The notes: generated from the letters alone by a model not told the origin. DNA of 35,010 nucleotides from Savagea sp. (GCA_030146155.1 JASLCF010000183.1:1-35010), one strand, 5' to 3'. Shown: positions 16,316 through 25,872, counted from the first letter of the stretch. Program-made: numbers and translations.

Positions 16316-19300
16316 TGAACATTCCAAAAAAGCCTCAATCAGTCACATTTACAGATGAACAATGGCAGGCCATACATGCAACGGGCTCTGATTTATTAGT
16401 CTCTGCAGCTGCAGGTTCAGGGAAGACAAGAGTACTCATCACCCGATTAATTGAAAAGGTCATTCATCCAACAAACCCAATTGATGTAGATGAGTTGTTA
16501 GTTGTTACATTTACTAATGCTGCAGCTCGAGAAATGCGAGAACGAATGGGACAAGCATTAGAAGAGGAGTTAGTCAAACAACCCGATAATGAACGATTAA
16601 AGAAACAACTTCATTTATTGAATAAAGCGCATATATCAACCTTACATTCATTTTGCTTACATATCGTTAAACAGTATTCTTATTTGTTGACGATCGATCC
16701 TGGTTTTAGAATAGCGGATACAGTAGAGTCTCAATTATTGCGTCAAGAGGTCTTACAAGCAGTATTAGAAGATTGGTATGCAGATGAAGATAGACAACAC
16801 GAAGTAAGGAAGTTAGCAGACATTTTCACCTCAGATCGTTCGGATGTAGCAATGGAGATTTTAATTGAACGATTATATGATTATGCATCTGTTGACCCGA
16901 ATCCAATGAATTGGCTTTTCGAACTTCCAGACCTTTATGTTGTGAATTCAAAAACAGAATTAGAACAGTTGCCGATAGTTTCAATCATTTTGGATTCAAT
17001 TCAGCAGAGCTTGGAAGAAGTCATTGCAAATTATGCAGTCATGAAACAAATTGCAGAATTACCTGCTGGACCTATTCAGTTCTTAAAAACGATTGATGCT
17101 GATCTACAGATGTTGAACACATTGCTAGTCACTGCAGAACAAAAAAGTTTTATCCAGTTATATGAAGCGATGACCAGTTTAAAGTTTGTTAGAGCAACAG
17201 CAATTAAAAAAGATAGTTGTGACCCTCGTTTGGCTGATCAAATAAAAGGACTTAGAAATCAGGCGAAAGAAACAGTAGAAAGTATTCAACAAGCGTATTT
17301 CAACCATCCGCCAGAAAAAATGATGGAGGAAATGCAGAGAATGTACCCATTTATTCAGTTGTTGAGTGAGATAACGGTTGATTTTTACCAACGCTACTAT
17401 CAGGCCAAAGTAGAACGCTCACTTGTTGATTTTTCAGACTTGGAACACTATGCTTTGGAGATATTAACTATGGACGAACAAGGCCAGCGTATCCCTTCAG
17501 AAATTGCTTTACTCTATCAACAAAAATTTAAAGAGGTACTGGTAGACGAATACCAAGATACCAATTTATTACAAGAAGCAATTATACAGTTAATTAAAAG
17601 AAATGATGAAGCCACTGGTAATTTATTTATGGTGGGGGATGTCAAACAATCCATCTATCGCTTTAGATTAGCCGAGCCTGGCTTGTTCTTAGATAAGTAT
17701 CATCGCTTTTCAAAAGACGACTCCAATTCTGCTGGCCTGGCGATTGATCTGAATGCAAATTTTAGAAGTAGAAAAGAAGTTTTAGATGCAACAAACTTTA
17801 TTTTTTCTCAAATCATGGGTATTGAGGTCGGAGAAATTGTTTATGATGACGATGCTGCACTAAAATATGGTGCAAGGTATCCTGAACTTCCTATGCCGGT
17901 AACCTTAGCTTTACTTTATGAAACCGAGGAAGAAAAAGAAGAAGATCAATCAAAAGCTTTATCAGAAGCAAATGTTATCATTCGTATGATTCAACAGGCT
18001 ATGGCGGATGAGATGGTGGTGTCTGACGCTTTTTCAGGTAAAACCCGACCATTACAATACAGTGATATAGTGATTTTATTTCGCTCAATGACATGGGCGA
18101 GTACCTTTGAAATCGCCTTTAAAGAAGCGGGTATCCCTTTGTTTGTAGAAAGTAGAGGGGGGTATTTTGAGTCAATAGAAATTAAGATTATGATGAGTGT
18201 GTTACAGGTAATTGATAATGCACAACAAGATATTCCCTTAGCAGCAACGTTAAGAGCACCCTTTTTCCAATTCACTAATGAAGAATTGGCTGTGATTCGA
18301 CTGAATCATCAAGAAAAAACACTTTATGGCGCATTAAAAGAGTATCTTGTGGAAGAAGGAGCAGATTTAACCCTTATTGACAAAATTACTCGCTTTTTGA
18401 ATCAATTAGAAAAGTGGCGTACACTTGCTCACTATGGTTCACTAAATGAACTTTTGATTCGTATTTTTGAGGATACTCATTATTTAGACTACGTTGGGGC
18501 ATTACCTAATGGAAAGCAAAGACAAGCCAATTTAAGAATGTTACAAGAGAGGGCTTTAGCTTATGAACAAACTTCTTATCGAGGTGTATTCCGTTTCCTC
18601 CGTTTTATTGAAAGAATGAAATTGAGAGGAGAAGATTTAGGAGTAGCATCATCCATTAACGATAGTGAAGATGTGGTTCGAATGATGACGATTCATTCTT
18701 CTAAAGGATTGGAATTTCCTTATGTATTTGTAGCTGGTTTAGGTCGTCATTTTAATGAGGTAGATTTACGTTCAAATTACTTATTTGATTCACACTTTGG
18801 TTTAGCTGTTCGCTCGATGCAAGTTGATGAGCGTGTGAAATATGAAACATTGCCTTACTTGGCACTCAAAGAAAAAAAGAAACTTGAATTGCGAGCAGAG
18901 GAGATGCGTGTGCTGTATGTGGCAATGACACGTGCTAAAGAGAAGTTAGTGTTAGTAGGTACAGTAAAGGATTTGGAAAAAGAAATGCTGCAGTGGATGC
19001 AATTTGCGGCTGAGACTTCAGATGAACTTTTACCGAATCATGTGCGTTCCAAAGCAAGAAGTTACCTTTCATGGATTGGTCCAGCATTAATGAGACATCA
19101 GGATGTGCAACATTTATTGTCTGATGACCAAATGCCAGAAATTCTTCCTAGTGAAAGTCAATTTGATATTAGATTCATTGATCGTCACACGGTTGAACCT
19201 TTCATTTCAGAACCATTGATAGAAACGAGTGAGGAATCACTCTCTTCCTTTGAACAGTTTGGCGATTATTGGGATGCTACCTATCCATTTAAACGTGCTT

Positions 19301-19953
19301 CGCAAACGCCTTCTAAACAGTCAGTGACTGCACTTAAACGTTTGGCCGAACAAACCTCTGAAGAGCAGTTAGTCATTCCTGCTGTAGTAGGAGAAACTGA
19401 GCTGAAAGCCAATAGTTGGAGAAGACCTGCTTTTATTCAAAAAGAAACCCAATTAACAGGTGCAGAAAAAGGAACGGCCTATCACGCAGTAATGGAACAT
19501 TTGAATTTTTATCAAGGATACACACTTGAAGACATTACTGATACAGTAGATGAAATGGTCAGACGAGAATTACTCACACCGAATGAAAGACAAACGATTC
19601 AAGAAGAGGTAGTATGGACCGCATTGCAACAGATGCAAGAGAAGTTTACAGATGCACAAGCGATTTATAAAGAAGTCCCATTCACCTATATGCACCCAGT
19701 GGATAGTCACTATACAATTATTCAAGGGATTGTCGACTGTTTGATTCGTACGGCTGAAGGAAAGCTGGTCATGATTGACTATAAGACGGATAAGGTCTCC
19801 CATTTATCCCTTGAAAAAGCGAGAGAGGTTTTAAAAGAGAGATATCAGTTCCAGTTATCAACGTATCGTGAAAGTGTTGAAAATATAATTAAAGAACCTG
19901 TTGCCACAACCTATATTTATTCATTTGATTTACAACAATTTATAGAAGAGTAA
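16315..19953 (+). CDS. addA: AddA subunit of the AddAB helicase-nuclease
   Basis: AddA is the active SF1A 3'-5' helicase plus a nuclease. The 1212-residue protein shows a Q motif ('FTDEQWQAI'), Walker A 'AAAGSGKTR' (residues 31-39), motif II 'VLVDEYQDTN', motif III 'GDVKQSIYRFR', motif V 'MTIHSSKGLEFPYVF', motif VI 'LYVAMTRAKEKL', and a C-terminal RecB nuclease with 'GTAYHAVMEHL' and 'VMIDYKTDK'. All catalytic residues seem present. I start at ATG 16315 (TGATG coupling with addB, GAGAGG upstream) rather than the GTG three bases earlier. In B. subtilis sbcDC follow addA; here an unrelated membrane protein follows. Confidence 0.97.
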   Translation: MNIPKKPQSVTFTDEQWQAIHATGSDLLVSAAAGSGKTRVLITRLIEKVIHPTNPIDVDELLVVTFTNAAAREMRERMGQALEEELVKQPDNERLKKQLHLLNKAHISTLHSFCLHIVKQYSYLLTIDPGFRIADTVESQLLRQEVLQAVLEDWYADEDRQHEVRKLADIFTSDRSDVAMEILIERLYDYASVDPNPMNWLFELPDLYVVNSKTELEQLPIVSIILDSIQQSLEEVIANYAVMKQIAELPAGPIQFLKTIDADLQMLNTLLVTAEQKSFIQLYEAMTSLKFVRATAIKKDSCDPRLADQIKGLRNQAKETVESIQQAYFNHPPEKMMEEMQRMYPFIQLLSEITVDFYQRYYQAKVERSLVDFSDLEHYALEILTMDEQGQRIPSEIALLYQQKFKEVLVDEYQDTNLLQEAIIQLIKRNDEATGNLFMVGDVKQSIYRFRLAEPGLFLDKYHRFSKDDSNSAGLAIDLNANFRSRKEVLDATNFIFSQIMGIEVGEIVYDDDAALKYGARYPELPMPVTLALLYETEEEKEEDQSKALSEANVIIRMIQQAMADEMVVSDAFSGKTRPLQYSDIVILFRSMTWASTFEIAFKEAGIPLFVESRGGYFESIEIKIMMSVLQVIDNAQQDIPLAATLRAPFFQFTNEELAVIRLNHQEKTLYGALKEYLVEEGADLTLIDKITRFLNQLEKWRTLAHYGSLNELLIRIFEDTHYLDYVGALPNGKQRQANLRMLQERALAYEQTSYRGVFRFLRFIERMKLRGEDLGVASSINDSEDVVRMMTIHSSKGLEFPYVFVAGLGRHFNEVDLRSNYLFDSHFGLAVRSMQVDERVKYETLPYLALKEKKKLELRAEEMRVLYVAMTRAKEKLVLVGTVKDLEKEMLQWMQFAAETSDELLPNHVRSKARSYLSWIGPALMRHQDVQHLLSDDQMPEILPSESQFDIRFIDRHTVEPFISEPLIETSEESLSSFEQFGDYWDATYPFKRASQTPSKQSVTALKRLAEQTSEEQLVIPAVVGETELKANSWRRPAFIQKETQLTGAEKGTAYHAVMEHLNFYQGYTLEDITDTVDEMVRRELLTPNERQTIQEEVVWTALQQMQEKFTDAQAIYKEVPFTYMHPVDSHYTIIQGIVDCLIRTAEGKLVMIDYKTDKVSHLSLEKAREVLKERYQFQLSTYRESVENIIKEPVATTYIYSFDLQQFIEE

Positions 19954-19964
19954 AGGAGTTCATT

Positions 19965-21113
19965 ATGCAACCGACGGAAACACAAAAAAGATGGCTGTCA
20001 TTAGATATATTAAGAGGGATTGCCTTATTAGGGATCGTAATAGCAAATATGATTCACTTTAGTACGCCTTATTTATATGTAGACCCTCATAGTTTTTATT
20101 CTTCACCAGTAGATGCATTAACTTATAAGTGGGTAGATATTCTAATTGAAGGTAGTTTTTATCCTATCTTCGCCTTACTATTTGGCTATGGAATCAATAT
20201 GCAGTATGAAAAGAGTCAAACAAATAACAAAGATTTTATAAAAACGAGCTTAAAAAGGTATGCAATTCTAATGGTGATCGGGCTCTTTCATGCACTATTC
20301 ATTTGGTCAGGAGATATTTTGTTTACCTATGCATTATTTGGTTTCTTAATGATTGTACTCGTTCGAATCCCGCGTTATTTTTTACTAGTAGGTTCAATTA
20401 TTTTGTACGTTATCCCAGCTGTGTTTCTTACAGTAGTGACAAAATGGCTTATCCGATTAGATCCGACGTCTTTTATGGAGGGTTTTGTGGATATTCAAAA
20501 AATCGAATTAGCGATTACAGCCTACGCACATGGAAACTATTTTGAAGCGTTCCAGTTTCGAGTGATGGAATGGTTACAGTTCGGTTTACTGAATTCTTTA
20601 TTTAGTTTCTTTATTATTGTTCCGTTTATGATGTTAGGTGCATCTCTTTCAAAATTTAAAATGATTGAAGAATCTAAAAAGTGGACGATAGGTTTTATCA
20701 GTGCAGCTGTGGTTTTAATTCCATCAGGTCTCTGGTTAAAAGCACTACCACATCGCTTAGGATTTAGCTATGACTTAGATTTATTACAAACCTTGTTTGG
20801 TGGACCTCTTCTTGGTTTTGGTTATGTAGCCTTGCTACTCTTTTTACTGAATATCCCGTTCATGCAAAAAGTATTCAGTCCTTTTGCGGCAGTCGGAAAA
20901 ATGTCTCTAACAATGTATTTAACTCAGTCTATTATCGCCACACTTATTTTTTATGGATATGGATTCGGTTTGTATGGTCAATTGGATTTAGCGACAGGAA
21001 ACTGGATTGCGATAGGCATCTATTTAATTCAACTCATTGTTGCAAATCTCTATTTACAAAAATACCAAAGGGGACCTTTTGAAGCAATTTGGCGTAAGTT
21101 GACATATCGGTAG
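19965..21113 (+). CDS. DUF418 / YeiB-type polytopic membrane protein
   Basis: The 382-residue membrane protein has about ten hydrophobic segments. The N-terminal 'LDILRGIALLGIVIANM' is the family signature, as is the C-terminal DUF418 domain with 'AAVGKMSLTMYLTQS' and the ending 'YQRGPFEAIWRKLTY'. The fold resembles acyltransferase-3 membrane proteins, but no biochemical role is established. It starts 11 bases after addA with a strong SD (AAAGGAG) and so is probably read from the addBA transcript; a functional link to DNA repair is not implied. Confidence 0.9.
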   Translation: MQPTETQKRWLSLDILRGIALLGIVIANMIHFSTPYLYVDPHSFYSSPVDALTYKWVDILIEGSFYPIFALLFGYGINMQYEKSQTNNKDFIKTSLKRYAILMVIGLFHALFIWSGDILFTYALFGFLMIVLVRIPRYFLLVGSIILYVIPAVFLTVVTKWLIRLDPTSFMEGFVDIQKIELAITAYAHGNYFEAFQFRVMEWLQFGLLNSLFSFFIIVPFMMLGASLSKFKMIEESKKWTIGFISAAVVLIPSGLWLKALPHRLGFSYDLDLLQTLFGGPLLGFGYVALLLFLLNIPFMQKVFSPFAAVGKMSLTMYLTQSIIATLIFYGYGFGLYGQLDLATGNWIAIGIYLIQLIVANLYLQKYQRGPFEAIWRKLTYR

Positions 21114-21190
21114 ACAATAAAGGGTATAGGTGATTAGAGTAGAATCGTGTATACTAAGAGATAACAACTTTAGAGGAGGATGGATGGGAA

Positions 21191-22090
21191 ATGAAGTTAC
21201 TAACGTTCGAGAAAGATGGATTTCAATCTTATGGTCCAAAAGTAAAAAGAGAAGAAGCGGTTTGGGATATCATAAAAATCGCTACTCATTTCAATCAAGT
21301 ACAATTTCCGAAAACGATTCGTGAAGGTGTGGCTTTAGGTAATGAATTTGTAGAAAAAGTTCGTTCACTTGTTGAGCAAATTGAAACAAGTGATCAACAA
21401 GAACAATTTAAATATACATTTTCTGCTATCAAATGGTTAGCTCCTATTCCAAAAACAGCAAAAAATATTATTTGTGTCGGCAAGAACTATGCGGATCATG
21501 CTGAAGAAATGGGTGCGGAGAAAGCTCCTGACAAAATCGTTGTTTTTACAAAATCACCTACAGCCATAGCTGCAGATGAAGAGACGCTTTCAGTGCACGC
21601 AGATGTAACTGATGAGTTTGACTATGAGGGCGAATTAGCAATCGTAATCGGTAAAAAAGGTCATAAAATTCCTCGACAATTAGCTTACGATTATATTTTT
21701 GGTTATTCAATTGCAAATGATTTAACAGCTAGAGATATTCAATATGGACACCAACAATTTTTCTTAGGAAAAAGTCTGAATCAGTCTTGCCCAATTGGTC
21801 CATACGTTGTGACAAAAGAAGAGATTTCCAATCCACATCAACTTTCGATTGTGACAAAAGTAAATGAAGAAATTCGACAAAATGGTCATACTTCAAAAAT
21901 GATTTTTAAAGTTGATGTTTTAATTGAAGAGATTTCAAAATATATCACTTTAGAGCCTGGCGATATTATTTTAACAGGTACACCAGCTGGAGTTGGAAAA
22001 GGGTTGAATCCGCCACAATTTTTACGTGCCGGTGATGAAGTGAAAGTTTCAATCGAAGGAATTGGAACATTAGTGAATCGATTTGAATAA
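21191..22090 (+). CDS. yisK: FAH-family protein YisK (oxaloacetate decarboxylase type)
   Basis: The 299-residue protein has an N-terminal domain of about 85 residues and a fumarylacetoacetase-like fold at about 90-299. The metal-binding acidic residues are visible: E146-x-E148 in 'DYEGELA' and D177 in 'SIANDLTARD', two positions from the E148/E150/D179 numbering I recall for B. subtilis YisK, which decarboxylates oxaloacetate and associates with the Mbl cytoskeleton. 'TGTPAGVGKG' is the FAH substrate-loop motif. I start at ATG 21191, ten bases after AGAGGAGGA; ATG 21184 is in another frame. The next gene is yisL, its neighbour in B. subtilis too, which strengthens the name. A weak -10 (TATACT, 21150-21155) lies upstream. 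Confidence 0.92.
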   Translation: MKLLTFEKDGFQSYGPKVKREEAVWDIIKIATHFNQVQFPKTIREGVALGNEFVEKVRSLVEQIETSDQQEQFKYTFSAIKWLAPIPKTAKNIICVGKNYADHAEEMGAEKAPDKIVVFTKSPTAIAADEETLSVHADVTDEFDYEGELAIVIGKKGHKIPRQLAYDYIFGYSIANDLTARDIQYGHQQFFLGKSLNQSCPIGPYVVTKEEISNPHQLSIVTKVNEEIRQNGHTSKMIFKVDVLIEEISKYITLEPGDIILTGTPAGVGKGLNPPQFLRAGDEVKVSIEGIGTLVNRFE

Positions 22091-22173
22091 TTAATAATTG
22101 TTATTAGTTTATACAGATTCTAACCTGTGGTAGGATAGAATAGAAATGGATTAATATAATGAGGTGAGAGAAA

Positions 22174-22545
22174 ATGAGCATTTTTACAGATTCAACACAT
22201 ATCCATATTTTTTCATGGGTAGTCGGTATCGTTTTATTTTTAGCAGCAACTCAGATGAAAATTGGATCAAAAGGTCGTAAAGTGTTGCATATGATTACAA
22301 GATTATTTTACATTTTAATCATTGTAACAGGAGCATTTTTATTCTTTAAATACCAAACAACAGATAGCGCACTTTATGGAATTAAATTCCTTGCAGGATT
22401 ATTGACTGTAGCTATGATGGAAATGGTATTAGTTAAAGCAGATAAAGGAAAAGATAATAAAATGTTTTGGATTTTATTTGTAGTCTTTTTATTAGTGACA
22501 TTATTCCTTGGATTCAAACTTCCATTTGGAATGCAATTCTTTTAG
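22174..22545 (+). CDS. yisL: YisL family membrane protein (DUF1516)
   Basis: The 123-residue protein has four predicted membrane helices and a His-containing start ('HIHIFSWVVG'). 'VLHMITRLFYILIIVTGA' closely recalls B. subtilis YisL, as do 'MMEMVLV' and the C-terminal 'LFLGFKLPFG'. Function is unknown. The SD GAGGTGAGAG precedes ATG 22174, and the 83-base gap after yisK has no terminator, so yisKL could be one unit. A terminator follows the gene. Confidence 0.92.
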   Translation: MSIFTDSTHIHIFSWVVGIVLFLAATQMKIGSKGRKVLHMITRLFYILIIVTGAFLFFKYQTTDSALYGIKFLAGLLTVAMMEMVLVKADKGKDNKMFWILFVVFLLVTLFLGFKLPFGMQFF

Positions 22546-22563
22546 AAATCTATGTGAATTATG

Positions 22564-22594
22564 AAAAAGCTGTGTCGTTGATGCAGCTTTTTTT
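22564..22594 (+). terminator. Intrinsic terminator of yisL
   Basis: Stem 22564-22576 with 22580-22592, including two G·U pairs, a 3-base loop and T-tail. It ends the addBA-to-yisL stretch. Confidence 0.8.
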
Positions 22595-22614
22595 ATATGG
22601 AAATGGAATATCTA

Positions 22615-22644
22615 TTGAAGTATGTAAAGTAGATTTGTTACGAT
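22615..22644 (+). promoter_or_regulatory. Probable promoter of the amylase-fold gene
   Basis: TTGAAG (22615-22620), 18-base spacer, TACGAT (22639-22644) preceded by TGT (extended -10), 29 bases before the TTG start. Confidence 0.5.
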
Positions 22645-22672
22645 TAGCTATATATGTAGAGGGGGAAATATT

Positions 22673-24097
22673 TTGAAAATGAAAAGTTTGTTTTCTTTCT
22701 TATCCGCGATACTTTTAATGATTACATTGCAGCCTATATTTGTGTCAGCAGAGGAAGAAAAAACAATCGTAGCAACGGATCGCAGTATTTATGATGTGCT
22801 GATTGATCGCTATAACAACGGTACAAATGCAAATGATAAAGATGTTGATAAAAATAATCCAATGAGCTATCACGGAGGAGATTTTATTGGATTAGTCGAA
22901 AGAATTCAACACATCGCAGAAATGAACTTTACGACATTGTCCATTGGTAATGTGTTTGAATCTTCGAATTATTTAGGAGATGAAACGAGCTCTTATGAAC
23001 AACTGAATGCTCACTTTGGTACAGAAGACGAATTAAAAGAGATTATTAAGCAAGCTAGAAATAATGGGATGGATGTAATTGTAGATGCACCCATCAATCA
23101 ACTTTCAAAAAATCACCCATTAGTTCAAAAATATGCTGATGTATTTGATGGTAAAGAATGGACGACGCCATCACAAGAATTGATTAGCGATATGGCTAAA
23201 CAATTAACTGATTTTGTAGAGAAGTATGAATTAGGGGGAATCCGTTTAACGCAGATAGAAGGTTGGTCAACCGATCATCTTAATGAATTACTTGGAAAGA
23301 TGAGAACTGAACAACCTGAATTATTCATCATCAGTAAAACACCTTCTTCAGCAGATTTTTCGTTAAAGGTTAACCCAGAATCGATGTCAGTTCTAAGAAC
23401 AATGTTTAAAGAATTTAATGGAGAAGCAGGTGACTTCTCGAATTTGACTGCTCATGATGAGTTAATTGCAGTAGATACACTTGAAAGTTCGCGTTTCACG
23501 TATGATATGGTTGAACTTAGAATGTTTCCACCTACTCGTTGGAAAGACACACTTACTGCACTTTTCACGATGCCTGGAGTACCTATCTTGACATATGGTT
23601 CTGAAATTGCAATGAATGGTCAAACAATTGAAGAAAGTCATCAAATGATGAATTTTAAGACGGAGATGGAATTAAAGGATCTCATTGGTATATTAAATAA
23701 ATTACGTAATCAATCAGAGACTATCCGTACAGGTTCGTACAAACTACTTTCTCAAGAAAACAATTATTTAGTTTATACAATTGAAGATCAACAAGAAAAT
23801 TGGATTGTAGCTATCAATAACTCTGACAACACGCAATCTTATGCCATTGATTCTTCTGCGTATGAAGGAGATAAAAAATTACGTGGTGTCGTTAACAGTG
23901 ATTTAGTTAAGCGATCGAAAGATGATAAATATCATCTCGTGCAAGACCGAGAACAAACGGATATTTATTATGTTGAAGAAGATACAGGATTTAATACCAC
24001 TTACTTAATTGCATCTATTATGATTTACGCAGCCTTTTTATTATTTTTGTTCGTCATTATCAAAAACAGCAAGAAAAATCGTCAAGCTGCAAAATAG
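22673..24097 (+). CDS. Membrane-anchored GH13 (alpha-amylase) fold protein with replaced catalytic residues
   Basis: The 474-residue protein starts at TTG 22673 (AGAGGGGG, 7-base spacer), with a signal peptide ending near V24-S25-A26 and a C-terminal membrane anchor (about 446-467) followed by a basic tail, so the domain lies outside the cell. The GH13 barrel is recognisable: 'DRYNNG', 'YHGGDFIGL', 'AHFGTEDELKEI', 'PGVPILTYGSEIAMNG', then a small beta domain. But the catalytic positions differ: region II reads G-I-R191-L-T193 where active enzymes have R-x-D; the acid/base Glu aligns with K222 in 'FIISK'; region IV N-H-D aligns with T269-L270-E271; and the region I N-H is N142-Q143. Hydrolysis is therefore unlikely; a glycan-binding or structural wall role is inference. 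It is flanked by its own promoter and a terminator. Confidence 0.85.
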   Translation: MKMKSLFSFLSAILLMITLQPIFVSAEEEKTIVATDRSIYDVLIDRYNNGTNANDKDVDKNNPMSYHGGDFIGLVERIQHIAEMNFTTLSIGNVFESSNYLGDETSSYEQLNAHFGTEDELKEIIKQARNNGMDVIVDAPINQLSKNHPLVQKYADVFDGKEWTTPSQELISDMAKQLTDFVEKYELGGIRLTQIEGWSTDHLNELLGKMRTEQPELFIISKTPSSADFSLKVNPESMSVLRTMFKEFNGEAGDFSNLTAHDELIAVDTLESSRFTYDMVELRMFPPTRWKDTLTALFTMPGVPILTYGSEIAMNGQTIEESHQMMNFKTEMELKDLIGILNKLRNQSETIRTGSYKLLSQENNYLVYTIEDQQENWIVAINNSDNTQSYAIDSSAYEGDKKLRGVVNSDLVKRSKDDKYHLVQDREQTDIYYVEEDTGFNTTYLIASIMIYAAFLLFLFVIIKNSKKNRQAAK

Positions 24098-24108
24098 CAT
24101 AATCACTT

Positions 24109-24154
24109 AAAAAGCATGTATAGCCTTCACGGAGAAGGACTAGACATGCTTTTT
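24109..24154 (+). terminator. Intrinsic terminator of the amylase-fold gene (potentially bidirectional)
   Basis: Outer 11-bp stem (24109-24119 with 24144-24154) plus an inner TAG-CCTTC/GAAGG-CTA stem and a small loop. Both ends are A/T-rich, so the hairpin could also back up termination of the convergent minus-strand gene. Confidence 0.85.
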
Positions 24155-24157
24155 CTA

Positions 24158-24188
24158 ATGAAAAGAAGCACAACTCAATGTGCTTCTT
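24158..24188 (-). terminator. Intrinsic terminator of the downstream binding-protein gene
   Basis: A 10-bp stem (24163-24172 with 24179-24188), 6-base loop; on the minus strand it is followed by TTTTC. The binding-protein stop codon is at 24194-24196. Confidence 0.75.
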
Positions 24189-24193
24189 CAACA

Positions 24194-25819
24194 TTACTTT
24201 TTAAATTTAACATTTTTCAATTGATAGATACCAGAAGTATCGATATCAAAGCCTTCAATGCTATTACTAATACCTAGTAGGTACTCTTGGTGATGAATAA
24301 ATACCATCGGTGCATCTTTAGCAATTTCATCTTGAGCTTTTTTGTAAAGGTCTACACGTTTATCAGGGTCTGTTTCACGTCGACCTTCATCTAATAATTT
24401 ATCAACTTCAGAATTGTTATAGAATGAACGGTTTCCAGGTTCCCCATGTTGTGAAGAATGGAATAATGCATACATTCCATAGTCTGCATCTCCAGTAGGG
24501 TTACTCCAACCTAAGATGAACATATCGTGTTCACCATTTGCTGTTTTATCTAAATATGCGCCCCACTCTAATTGTTCAATCTTAACATCAATATTTACTT
24601 CTTTTAACGCATGTTGCAACATGACAGCAGTGTCAGTACGTTGTGCACTGTCGTTTGTCCAGATTGTTGTTGAGAACCCATCTGCAAAACCAGCTTCTGC
24701 TAATAACTTTTTAGCTTCTTCTAAGTTGTACTCGATTGGTTTAATATCTGGATTATGTGCAAAAATACCAGGTGCTAATGGTCCGTTTGCTGGAATTCCA
24801 TAACCTTCGTAGATGCCGTCGATAATTTCTTGACGGTCAATCATCATTGAGATAGCTTGACGTACGCGTACATCATCAAATGGTTTTTTCTGAGTGTTAA
24901 ATCCAATATAAGATAAACTTGATGATGGTTTTTTGAAGACTGTTGCAAATGAGCTATCGTCGATTGACTTTACATCATTCGGTAAGACTGGATCTGTAAT
25001 ATGAACAAAATCATTTTCTAATTCAGCGAGACGCGTTCCATTTTCTGGAACAACTCGGAATGTTACGCTATCAACATGTGCTTTATCTCCCCAATAGTCA
25101 TCATTTTTGACTAATTTAACTTCGTCATCAACTTTCCAATGACTAAACTTAAAGAAACCTGTTCCTACTGGTTCTTCGTTTACCACAGCTCCTGCTAATT
25201 TACCTGCTTCCATGCCAGCATAATCTTTTTCAATTACAGCTGGTGAAACAATTCCACCACCATTATGAGAAAGGTGAGCTAATAGAGGTGCAAATGGGTA
25301 TTCCGTAATAATTTGAACAGTATGGTCATCAATAACTTTTACTTCTGTAACCATTTCATATAAAAATAATCTTGGAGATCCAACTTTAGGATCTAAAATA
25401 CGATCTAAGTTTGCTTTTACGGCTTCTGCATTGAAATCCGTTCCGTCATGGAATTTAACGCCAGTACGTAATTTAAACTCCCAAGTTAAATCATCGATTG
25501 CTTTCCATGACTCAGCCAAACCAGGTTCAATTTCGTTATTATCATTTCGATTTACAAGTGTTTCATAAATATTTGCTTGTACTACTGATGAAGGGACATC
25601 ATTTGATCCTGCAGGGTCTAATGATTTAGCGTCAGATTGAACTGCTAATACTAAATCGCCACCTTCTTTTGTATCACCTTCTGCAGATTCTGTTCCTTTG
25701 TCATCTTCTTTGTCTTTTCCTTTGTCGCTCTCTTTATCATCTCCCCCTCCAGCACATGCAGCAAGTACAAGTGCAAGAATACCGACGATTAGAAATAGCC
25801 AAAATGGTTTTTTCTTCAT
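24194..25819 (-). CDS. Peptide-type ABC transporter substrate-binding lipoprotein 1 (SBP family 5)
   Basis: The 541-residue solute-binding protein is anchored by a lipidated cysteine: lipobox L-A-A-C puts it at residue 22. A Lys/Asp/Glu-rich linker (to about residue 53) precedes the family 5 domain, which begins 'EGGDLVLAVQSDAKSLDPAG' and includes 'VKFHDGTDFNAEAVKANLDRI'. It resembles dipeptide/glutathione-type binding proteins; the actual ligand cannot be read from sequence. It is a close paralogue of the next minus-strand gene (25988-27598). The start has SD AAAGGGGGAT, and the gene has its own promoter and terminator. The cognate permease and ATPase genes lie on the other side of the divergent promoter region. 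Confidence 0.93.
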   Translation of the reverse strand: MKKKPFWLFLIVGILALVLAACAGGGDDKESDKGKDKEDDKGTESAEGDTKEGGDLVLAVQSDAKSLDPAGSNDVPSSVVQANIYETLVNRNDNNEIEPGLAESWKAIDDLTWEFKLRTGVKFHDGTDFNAEAVKANLDRILDPKVGSPRLFLYEMVTEVKVIDDHTVQIITEYPFAPLLAHLSHNGGGIVSPAVIEKDYAGMEAGKLAGAVVNEEPVGTGFFKFSHWKVDDEVKLVKNDDYWGDKAHVDSVTFRVVPENGTRLAELENDFVHITDPVLPNDVKSIDDSSFATVFKKPSSSLSYIGFNTQKKPFDDVRVRQAISMMIDRQEIIDGIYEGYGIPANGPLAPGIFAHNPDIKPIEYNLEEAKKLLAEAGFADGFSTTIWTNDSAQRTDTAVMLQHALKEVNIDVKIEQLEWGAYLDKTANGEHDMFILGWSNPTGDADYGMYALFHSSQHGEPGNRSFYNNSEVDKLLDEGRRETDPDKRVDLYKKAQDEIAKDAPMVFIHHQEYLLGISNSIEGFDIDTSGIYQLKNVKFKK

Positions 25820-25851
25820 TTAAATCCCCCTTTGTTTTTACAATTGGTATA

Positions 25852-25872
25852 AAATTGTAACCAAATTGTAAC
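25852..25872. repeat. Tandem 10-base direct repeat over the SBP1 -10 region
   Basis: AAATTGTAAC occurs at 25852-25861 and 25863-25872, 11 bases apart (one helical turn). One copy contains the -10 hexamer of the SBP1 promoter, and the other lies at about the transcription start. It might be an operator or a duplicated -10. Confidence 0.6.

Noticed and set aside
21098..21127. SigB promoter (GGGTAT at 21122) or TTGACA-17-GGGTAT before yisK
   Set aside because: No GTTTAA-type -35 at SigB spacing, and GGGTAT is a poor SigA -10.
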